Positions 1-6,242 of a stretch of DNA of 11,742 nucleotides are shown piece after piece (the first letter of the stretch is position 1; each line of letters begins with the position of its first letter). The position numbers and the translations under genes are program-made. Below the pieces are notes generated by a model. That model was not told the origin of the DNA. It did no database searches and saw nothing but the letters and a program-made list of their open reading frames with translations. The stretch is from Chloroflexota bacterium (GTDB lineage: Bacteria > Chloroflexota > Anaerolineae > Anaerolineales > UBA4823): assembly GCA_023395675.1 (NCBI GenBank), contig JAEWYL010000145.1:1-11742 (forward strand), given 5' to 3'.

Positions 1-2
1 TG

Positions 3-2951
3 ACCGACGGGACGGTTCTCTGGATCACCCGGCACATCTCGCTCACCTACCTGAGCCGGGCAGGGCGGGAAGCGCCCCGCACCGGCGAGGGCACGGAAGC
101 GGCAGGGGTCGCGCCGGAGGCGGCCACCCGCATAATCGCGCCTCCCTCCGCGCCCCAGGCGCCCCCGGAGAGCGGCGGGGGCGGTGAAGCGGAGGAGGAC
201 CCGGCAGGAGGAGCGCCGGGGCCAGGCCCCAGCCCGGCTGAGAACGATCCCGCCCCGCCGGAGGCTCCCGGGCCGCCCGCGGCGCCTGTCGAGGATGCCC
301 TCACCGCGGAGGCGCCGGGAGACGAACCTGCCCTGCCTGAAGGCACAGTGATTTCCGCTCCGGCTGCGGACGGGGGCGAGACAAGGCCGTTAGCGCCGGA
401 TGCGCCTGCGGCTTCCGGGCAGGGCGAGGGGAGCGAGACGCCGCCTGTGGACGGGACCCTGATCTCCGCGCCGCCGCCCGGCGCAACCCCGGCTGCGCCT
501 GACAACCCGACATTGCTGTCCGCCCCGCCCGGGCCGCCGGAGGCCGCTCAGGATGAGAGGGGTGGTGCGCCGCCTGCGGATGGGACCGTAATCTCCGCGC
601 CGCCGCCCGGCGCATCCCCGATTTCGCCTGACAACCCGACCCTGCTGTCCGCGCCGCCCGGGCCGCCTGAGACCGCTCAGGACGAGGGGGGCGGAACCCT
701 GATCTCCGCGCCGTCTGCGGACGGAACCCTGATCTCCGCGCCGCCGCCCGGCACAACCCCGGCTGCGCCTGACAACCCGACCCTGCTGTCCGCTTCGCCC
801 GGGATGCCGGAGGACGCTCAGGACGAGGGGAGCGGCGCGCCGCCTGCGGATGGGACCCTGATCTCCGCGCCGCCGCCCGGCGCAACCCCGGCTGCGCCTG
901 ACAACCCGACGTTGCTGTCCGCCCCGCCCGGGCCGCCGGAGGCCGCTCCGGGCGAGGGGAGCGGCGCGCCACCTGCGGACGGGACCCTGATCTCCGCGCC
1001 GCCGCCCGGCGCAACCCCGGCTGCGCCTGAAAACCCGACATTGCTGTCCGCCCCGCCGGGTACGCCGGAGACCGCTCAAGGTGAGGGGAGCGGCGCGCCG
1101 TCTGCGGACGGAACCCTGATCTCCGCGCCGGCTACCGGCACAACCCCGATTTTGCCTGAAAACCCGACCCTGCTGTCCACCCCGCCGGGTACGCCGGAGG
1201 CCGCTCCGGGCGAGGGGAGCGATTCGCCGGCTGCGGACGGGACCCTGATCTCCGCGCCGGCTACCGGCCCAACCCCGATTTCGCCTGAAAACCCAACCCT
1301 GCTGTCCGCGCCACCCGGGCCGCCTGAGACCGCTCCGGGCGAGGGGAGCGGCGCGCCACCTGCGGACGGGACCGTGATCTCCGCGCCGGCTACCGGCCCA
1401 ACCGCGATTTCGCCTGAAAACCCAACTCCGCTGTCCACTTCGCCCGGGACGCCGGAGGCCGCTCCGGACGAGGAGAGCGGAACCCTGAACTCCGCGCCGG
1501 CTGCGGACGGGACTGTGATTACCACCCCACCGGTTGAAACGCCCCCTGCGGCAGGCGAGGCGGACGCCACCCTGCTGGATGCGCCCGCTCCGGAGGCCGC
1601 CGGCGGAGAGCCGGGCCCCGCTTCCGGCGCGGCGCGCCTGGCGGTCCACCTCCCGGACCGCACCTGGGAGGTCCCGCTGCTGGGAGACAGCTATTCCATC
1701 GGGCGGGAAGCGGGGAACGATATCGTCATTGACCACCCCTCCATCTCACGGCGGCACGCGCGTCTGGAACGCCGCCGGGAGGGTTTTGTGCTGCAGGACT
1801 CGGGCAGCACCAACGGGCTGTGGCTGGAGGGCGGCGCCTCGGGCCGGGGAAGCGGGCGGGTGGACAGCCGCACCCTGGAAGACGGCGATACCCTGCGCAT
1901 CGGCCGCGCCCGGCTGGTTTTTAAGGCCGCCTTCCGCCTGGAGGAGCTGACCCTGGCCGGCGTCCCGCTGCAGCGCGGTACGCTGGCCCGGCGCCGCCCG
2001 GTTTTGATCGTGCCCGGCATCATGGGCTCCGAGCTCTGGCTGGGGAGCGAGCGCCTGTGGCCCAGCCCGCGCGGCCTGCTCCACCCGGAGATGGCGGCAT
2101 TCCCGGGCGACCCGCGCGTGGAGGCGCGCTGCCTGGTGAAGGAGGTGATGCTCGTCCCCGGCTTCATCAAGCTGGAGCAGTACAGCCGGCTGGGCGATTA
2201 CCTGGAGGCCGGGCTGGGCTATGAGCGCGGCGTGGACCTGCTGGAATTCCCTTACGACTGGCGCCAGGACCTGCGCATTTCGGCCCGGCGGCTGGGCGAG
2301 GCCCTGGAGGCCTGGCAGGTCCAGGGGCCGGTCACCATCATCGCCCACAGCATGGGCAGCCTGATCAGCCGCTACTTTATCGAGCGCCTGGGAGGCAGGC
2401 GCATGGTGGAGCGCATGATCCTCCTGGGCGGTCCCCATTACGGGGCGCCGAAGATGATCTCCACCCTGGTGCGCGGCCCGGGGCTGCTGCCGTTCGGCCT
2501 GATGAACGAGCGGCTGCGGGCCCTGCTGACCTCCTTCCCCTCCGGCTACCAGATGATCCCCACCTATGCCTGCGTGGAGGACCAGGACGGGCGGCAGGTG
2601 AACCTGCTGGAGGACGAGAGCTGGGCGACCGGAGAGCAGGCGACCCTGCTGCGCCAGGCGCGGGCCTTTCGCCGGGAGCTGCCCTCCCGCTCCAGCCTGC
2701 CGACGGTCTCCATCTTCGGCTACGGCTTGAAGACCATCTCCAAAGTGAAGACCTGGCGCGGCCGCGAGGGGCGCATCGAGAAGATGGACTTCCTGGAGGA
2801 GGCCGCGGGGGATGGGACCGTCCCGGCGGCGAGCGCGGTGCTGCGCCGCTCGGAGATCCACCCGGTGCGGCAGGACCACGGCTCGCTCTATGTGGATAAC
2901 GACGTCAAGATGCGCCTGAAGCTGGAGCTGACCCGGCCCAGGGAGGCGTGA
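3..2951 (+). CDS. FHA domain / LCAT-like acyltransferase (lipase-fold) fusion with long Thr/Pro repeat region; 5' end outside window
   Basis: The frame is open from the left edge to the TGA at 2949. No ATG, GTG or TTG occurs in it before the GTG at 348, which lies inside repeat-like sequence without a ribosome-binding site, so the true start is upstream. Numbering visible codons from position 3: residues 1-17 look ordered but are unrecognised; about 20-540 is Pro/Ala/Gly/Thr-rich, probably disordered, with 43-residue repeats; about 545-643 is an FHA domain with the usual phosphothreonine-site residues (GR at 567-568, S582, H585, N604), with a Gly/Ser-rich insertion just after its TNG motif. 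Residues about 664-976 match the lecithin:cholesterol acyltransferase family: oxyanion-type motif PGIMGS at 671, FPYDWR at 749, nucleophile elbow AHSMGS with S783, D937 in GDGTVP and H959 in QDHGS. The triad is therefore complete. Known members move or release acyl chains on lipids; the substrate here is unknown. No signal peptide is visible, but the N-terminus is missing; FHA domains normally work in the cytoplasm. The next gene is an FHA-ABC exporter 105 bp downstream without an intervening terminator, so co-transcription is likely. Confidence 0.88.
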   Translation, partial: TDGTVLWITRHISLTYLSRAGREAPRTGEGTEAAGVAPEAATRIIAPPSAPQAPPESGGGGEAEEDPAGGAPGPGPSPAENDPAPPEAPGPPAAPVEDALTAEAPGDEPALPEGTVISAPAADGGETRPLAPDAPAASGQGEGSETPPVDGTLISAPPPGATPAAPDNPTLLSAPPGPPEAAQDERGGAPPADGTVISAPPPGASPISPDNPTLLSAPPGPPETAQDEGGGTLISAPSADGTLISAPPPGTTPAAPDNPTLLSASPGMPEDAQDEGSGAPPADGTLISAPPPGATPAAPDNPTLLSAPPGPPEAAPGEGSGAPPADGTLISAPPPGATPAAPENPTLLSAPPGTPETAQGEGSGAPSADGTLISAPATGTTPILPENPTLLSTPPGTPEAAPGEGSDSPAADGTLISAPATGPTPISPENPTLLSAPPGPPETAPGEGSGAPPADGTVISAPATGPTAISPENPTPLSTSPGTPEAAPDEESGTLNSAPAADGTVITTPPVETPPAAGEADATLLDAPAPEAAGGEPGPASGAARLAVHLPDRTWEVPLLGDSYSIGREAGNDIVIDHPSISRRHARLERRREGFVLQDSGSTNGLWLEGGASGRGSGRVDSRTLEDGDTLRIGRARLVFKAAFRLEELTLAGVPLQRGTLARRRPVLIVPGIMGSELWLGSERLWPSPRGLLHPEMAAFPGDPRVEARCLVKEVMLVPGFIKLEQYSRLGDYLEAGLGYERGVDLLEFPYDWRQDLRISARRLGEALEAWQVQGPVTIIAHSMGSLISRYFIERLGGRRMVERMILLGGPHYGAPKMISTLVRGPGLLPFGLMNERLRALLTSFPSGYQMIPTYACVEDQDGRQVNLLEDESWATGEQATLLRQARAFRRELPSRSSLPTVSIFGYGLKTISKVKTWRGREGRIEKMDFLEEAAGDGTVPAASAVLRRSEIHPVRQDHGSLYVDNDVKMRLKLELTRPREA
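339..1529 (+). repeat. In-frame 129-bp tandem repeat array encoding 43-residue Thr/Pro-rich units
   Basis: Repeat starts, marked by the codons for (D/E)GT(L/V)ISAP, lie at 339 (degenerate), 450, 579, 720, 849, 978, 1107, 1236, 1365 and 1506. Spacing is exactly 129 bp, except for two 141-bp steps (579 to 720 and 1365 to 1506), where an additional short TLISAP- or TLNSAP-like motif is inserted and a few linker codons are lost. Each full unit encodes DGT(L/V)ISAP, then a Pro/Thr linker, then (D/E)NPTLLSAP, then an acidic Gly/Ser/Pro stretch. Nucleotide identity between neighbouring units is high, which points to recent expansion by slippage or unequal recombination. The region is in frame throughout and is part of the FHA/LCAT-like gene. 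Confidence 0.93.
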
Positions 2952-3044
2952 GCGCGAAAGAGCTGGCAAAGCAGGGGGATGGATTACCGGACCGGTTGGC
3001 CATGAGGGGGCGGGCATGGCGCTGGAGCAGAACACAGGGACCAC

Positions 3045-3050
3045 AGGAGG
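3045..3050 (+). promoter_or_regulatory. Shine-Dalgarno for the FHA-ABC exporter
   Basis: AGGAGG sits 6 nt before the ATG at 3057 and fixes that start. The 105-bp gap between the upstream stop (2951) and this ATG contains no hairpin followed by a T-run, which favours read-through from the FHA/LCAT-like gene. No convincing promoter was seen in the gap. Confidence 0.85.
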
Positions 3051-3056
3051 GCCAGG

Positions 3057-5978
3057 ATGACAGGTACGGCTGGAGTTGAGAGCGATAAATCCGGGGGCGC
3101 GAGCGCCGCACGCGCCGGTTTTGAAGGGATCGTCGAGATCCACCACCAGGAGGAGGTGCAGGAGCGGTTTTTCACCGGCCTGCACGCCCTGCACATTGGC
3201 CGGGACCCGGAGAATGAGATCGTCCTGGAGGGGAGTAAGGTTTCCAGGCGCCACGCGCGCCTGGAATGGCAGGCAGGGGGCCCGGCGCTGGTGGACCTGG
3301 GCAGCGCGAACGGGACCCGCCTGAACGGCAGCGCCCTGGCTGCGGAAACGCCCCAGCCGGTGCGGGCGGGCGACCGGGCTGAACTGGGCGGTTTTACCCT
3401 GGTATTCAAGGCCCTGCGCTCTCAGGAAGGTGGAGAGGCAGGCGCGCAGCCCGCGGCAGAAGCCGCGCCGGAAGCCGCCACCCTGCTGGTCGAGCGCCCG
3501 GCGCCCGCCGCCGCGCCGGCGGCCAATGCCCCGCGGCTGGTCATCCGCACTTCGCAGGGGGAGCGGGAGGTGAGCCTGGGCGGAAAACCGCTGCTGCTGG
3601 GGCGCGACCCGGGCAGCGACATCCAGATCGATGACCCCACCGTCTCCCGCAGGCACGCTCGCCTGGAGCCGGCCCGCGAGGGCGCCCTCGCGGGATACGA
3701 GATTGTGGACCTGGGCAGCGCCAACGGGCTGACCGGTCCGAATGGGAAGATCAGCCGGAAGCTGCTGGAGAATGGGGAGGTCATCTGGCTGTCCGGGGAG
3801 GTCTCCATCCAGTTCCGCGGCCCTGCCGCCCAGGCGGGCGCGCCGAGGGCCGCCCCTGCCCCGGCCCGGGAGCCGGCGCCTCCCCCCGCCCCCGAGGCGC
3901 CCGAGATCCGCAAGCTGGACATGCGCCAGCGCGCCGCGCTGAGCATCGGGCGCGGGGCTGAGAACGATTTGAAGCTGTCCCATCCCACCGTTTCGCGCCG
4001 GCACGCCCGTATCACCCGCTCCGGCAGCGCCTACCATATCGAAGACCTGCGCTCCAGCAACGGGACCTTCGTCAACGGCGAGCGCCTGGAGCCCGGGCGG
4101 GCCGCCGCCCTGAGCGTGGGGGACGTGATCTACGTGGGCCCCTTCCGCTTCGTCTTCGTGCCCGACGCTTTCGGGGCGGTGGACGAATCGGCCAACCTGC
4201 GCCTGGACGCCCTGCACCTGAACCAGCGGGTGGGGAAAGGGGTGAACCTGCTCAGCGACCTCTCGCTCTCGATCCACCCGCGGGAGTTCGTCGCCATTGT
4301 GGGCGTGAGCGGCGCGGGAAAATCCACTCTGCTCAACGCGCTCACCGGCTTCCGCCCCGCCTCCGACGGGCAGGTGCTGGTCAACGGCGAGAACCTGTAC
4401 CGCAGCTTTGACGCCTACCGCACCAACCTGGGCTACGTCCCCCAGGACGATATCATCCACAAAGAGCTGACCCCCTGGCGGGCCCTGGATTACGCCGCGC
4501 AGCTGCGCCTGCCCGCCGATACCAGCGCCGACGAACGCCGCAAAGCCGTGCAGGAGGAGCTGGAGACCCTGGGCCTGGCCGAGCGCAAAGACGTCCCCAT
4601 TTCACGCCTGAGCGGCGGGCAGCGCAAGCGGGTCTCGATCGGGGTGGAACGCCTGACGCGCCCGGGCCTGTTTTTCCTGGACGAGGCCACCTCCGGGCTG
4701 GACCCCGGCACCGAGAGCCAGATGATGCGCCTGCTGCGCCGCCTGGCCGACGAGGGGCAGACCATCTTCCTGGTCACGCATGCCACCAAGAACGTGATGC
4801 TGTGCGATAAGGTGATCTTCCTGCACAAGGGCGGCCGCCTGGCCTATTTCGGCCCTCCGGGCGAGGCGCTGGAGTATTTCGAGGTGCAGGACTTCGACGA
4901 GATCTACGAGAAGCTGCAGAACGAGGGCGACCCCGCCGGTTGGGAGGCGCGCTTCCGCGGCTCCGAGCATTATGTGAAGTACGTGGTGGACCCGCTGCAG
5001 GAGCGCTACGGGAAGCTGCTGGACACCTCGCGCCCGGCTCCCGAACCCGCCGCCCCGGCCCCTGCCCGCAAGCGCCCGCCGCGCCAGAGGCAGATCTCGG
5101 GCTTCCGGCAGTTCCTGGTGCTCAGCGCCCGCTACCTGAACATCATCCGCAGCGACCGCATCAACCTGCTGCTGCTCTTCCTGATCGCCCCCGTCCTGGG
5201 CAGCATGGACCTGATCGCCTGGCCGAAAGATATTTACGACCCGGTGAACGGCGACGCGGCCCGGGCGATGGTGATGCTCTTCCTGGGCGCCATCATCCCC
5301 TTCCTGGTGGGCGCGCTCAGCACGGTGCGTGAAATTGTCAAGGAGAAGGCCGTTTACGAACGGGAGCGCACCGTGACCTTAAAAATCCTGCCCTACCTGC
5401 TCTCGAAGGTGTGGGTGGCGCTGCTCTTCGCCCTGTATCACGCCGGGGCCCTGCTGGCCATCAAGCTGCTGGCGGTGGATTTCTCGCACCTCGAGCTGGA
5501 GGATATTCTCCTGTTCTACGGGGTGCTGGTGCTGGCGGTGATGTCGGGCGTGCTCTGGGGCCTGCTGATCTCCGCCATCGCCCCCCGCGAGGAGCAGGCC
5601 ATGCTGCTGGTGATCGTGGTGGTGGTGGTGCAGATGGTCTTCTCCGGGGGCATCCTCCCGCTGGACCAGTTGGGCCAGGTGGGCGAGGTGCTGGGGAGCG
5701 CTACCAGCAGCAAGTGGACCTTCCAGGCCATGGTGGACGTAACGCAGGTCAAGAGCGGCGACTGCAGCAGCGAGAGCGACCTGAGCGCCTGCCGCCTGCC
5801 CGGCATCCAGTCTTACGAGACCGAGCCGGAACGGCGGGTGCTGCTGGAGCACCTGGAGGAGCGCTACGGCGAGGCCCTGAACGGCGAGGTGGAGGAGAGC
5901 GCCGCCTGGCTGGGCGGCATCCTGGTGGCGCTGTTCGTGATCCTGGCGGTGCTGCAGAAGCGCAAAGACGTGATCTAG
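3057..5978 (+). CDS. Triple-FHA ABC exporter, ABCG half-transporter type (Rv1747-like)
   Basis: This 973-residue protein is an ATP-driven exporter controlled through phosphothreonine-binding domains. Three FHA domains come first: about 22-121 (R49, S63, H66, N85), 159-254 (R183, S197, N223) and 278-372 (R299, S313, H316, N335), all with the key binding residues. The ATPase follows: Walker A GVSGAGKST at 416-424, Q-loop Q463, signature LSGGQRKR from 518, Walker B with D542/E543, and H-loop H575. A Pro/Ala-rich linker leads to a membrane domain with about six helices (about 703-722, 738-757, 780-806, 815-842, 849-870, 951-970). It has the REIVKEKAVYERER segment after helix 2 that is typical of ABCG proteins, and two cysteines (903, 912) in the last external loop that could pair. 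Rv1747 of Mycobacterium tuberculosis has the same FHA-FHA-ATPase-membrane order with two FHA domains, is phosphorylated by PknF and is linked to export of cell-envelope glycolipids. Family and architecture are sure; the exported substrate is not known, and a lipid is inferred from the LCAT-like neighbour and from Rv1747. One chain holds one ATPase and one membrane domain, so it should work as a dimer. Confidence 0.93.
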   Translation: MTGTAGVESDKSGGASAARAGFEGIVEIHHQEEVQERFFTGLHALHIGRDPENEIVLEGSKVSRRHARLEWQAGGPALVDLGSANGTRLNGSALAAETPQPVRAGDRAELGGFTLVFKALRSQEGGEAGAQPAAEAAPEAATLLVERPAPAAAPAANAPRLVIRTSQGEREVSLGGKPLLLGRDPGSDIQIDDPTVSRRHARLEPAREGALAGYEIVDLGSANGLTGPNGKISRKLLENGEVIWLSGEVSIQFRGPAAQAGAPRAAPAPAREPAPPPAPEAPEIRKLDMRQRAALSIGRGAENDLKLSHPTVSRRHARITRSGSAYHIEDLRSSNGTFVNGERLEPGRAAALSVGDVIYVGPFRFVFVPDAFGAVDESANLRLDALHLNQRVGKGVNLLSDLSLSIHPREFVAIVGVSGAGKSTLLNALTGFRPASDGQVLVNGENLYRSFDAYRTNLGYVPQDDIIHKELTPWRALDYAAQLRLPADTSADERRKAVQEELETLGLAERKDVPISRLSGGQRKRVSIGVERLTRPGLFFLDEATSGLDPGTESQMMRLLRRLADEGQTIFLVTHATKNVMLCDKVIFLHKGGRLAYFGPPGEALEYFEVQDFDEIYEKLQNEGDPAGWEARFRGSEHYVKYVVDPLQERYGKLLDTSRPAPEPAAPAPARKRPPRQRQISGFRQFLVLSARYLNIIRSDRINLLLLFLIAPVLGSMDLIAWPKDIYDPVNGDAARAMVMLFLGAIIPFLVGALSTVREIVKEKAVYERERTVTLKILPYLLSKVWVALLFALYHAGALLAIKLLAVDFSHLELEDILLFYGVLVLAVMSGVLWGLLISAIAPREEQAMLLVIVVVVVQMVFSGGILPLDQLGQVGEVLGSATSSKWTFQAMVDVTQVKSGDCSSESDLSACRLPGIQSYETEPERRVLLEHLEERYGEALNGEVEESAAWLGGILVALFVILAVLQKRKDVI

Positions 5979-5996
5979 CGGGCTGGCGGCCGGAGA

Positions 5997-6038
5997 GGGG
6001 GGAAATATGCGGCCCTGCCGCATATTTCCCCCCTTTTT
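5997..6038 (+). terminator. Strong intrinsic terminator after the FHA-ABC gene
   Basis: The arms 5997-6012 (ggggggaaatatgcgg) and 6018-6033 (ccgcatatttcccccc) pair perfectly over 16 bp around a 5-nt loop, followed at once by TTTTT (6034-6038). It begins 18 nt after the TAG of the exporter gene. There is no A-run on the left side, so it should act on the + strand only. It ends the FHA module's transcript and separates it from the solute-binding genes. Confidence 0.95.
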
Positions 6039-6242
6039 ATATCCAAAAGCGGCCTGATCCTGTATCGAACCCCATCTCATTCTCCGGTGTATATATAACA
6101 CTGCTGGTTGTTTGTGCCATACAATCAAGCTCTGTTTGCGTTTTGGGAGTTCTAACCCGCTCCTCTCAACCGGCGTCCCGGCTTTTTTTGAGCAAAGCGG
6201 AACCATTGGGTTGAGATCAGCGTTAAGAGGCGGTAAAGACGG
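6039..6242 (+). promoter_or_regulatory. AT-richer spacer, probable promoter region of the solute-binding protein genes
   Basis: These 204 bp lie between a strong terminator and the next gene, so a promoter for the lipoprotein genes is expected here. The stretch around 6085-6150 is clearly more AT-rich than its surroundings. It has TATATA-like sequence near 6090-6097 and TACAAT at 6120-6125, one base off the -10 consensus. No good -35 hexamer lies 16-18 bp before either, so no promoter is called. AAGAGG at 6225-6230 may serve as ribosome-binding site for the ATG at 6243, although the 12-nt spacing is long. No operator repeat or riboswitch fold was recognised. Confidence 0.3.

Noticed and set aside
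348..350. GTG at 348 as the start of the first gene
   Set aside because: The same frame and the same Thr/Pro-rich style continue upstream to the left edge, the GTG encodes the Val of an (E)GTVISAP repeat motif, and there is no ribosome-binding site.
339..1529. CRISPR-like regular repeats
   Set aside because: The 129-bp units are contiguous, in frame and coding, with no unique spacers between short palindromic repeats.
390..1736. Arg/Gly-rich open frame on the - strand, with others beside it, over the repeat array
   Set aside because: It is the antisense reading of the 129-bp repeat; its own periodicity only mirrors the + strand repeat.
2986..2996. Inverted repeat ACCGG-A-CCGGT in the gap before the exporter gene
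   Set aside because: Five-bp arms with a 1-nt centre are common by chance in GC-rich sequence, and no promoter is seen next to it.
1746..4460. Very long open frame on the - strand (904 codons)
   Set aside because: It runs antisense to two genes with clear domains, has Gln/His/Gly/Ala-rich low-complexity content and no recognisable domain. In GC-rich DNA with strong third-position bias such shadows are expected.
5611..5634. Run of GTG codons as a simple-sequence repeat
   Set aside because: It encodes the Val-rich core of a transmembrane helix in the exporter and needs no other explanation.
6170..6190. Second terminator upstream of the first lipoprotein gene
   Set aside because: CCGG at 6170-6173 and 6178-6181 gives only a 4-bp stem before the seven Ts; too weak beside the perfect terminator at 5997-6038.
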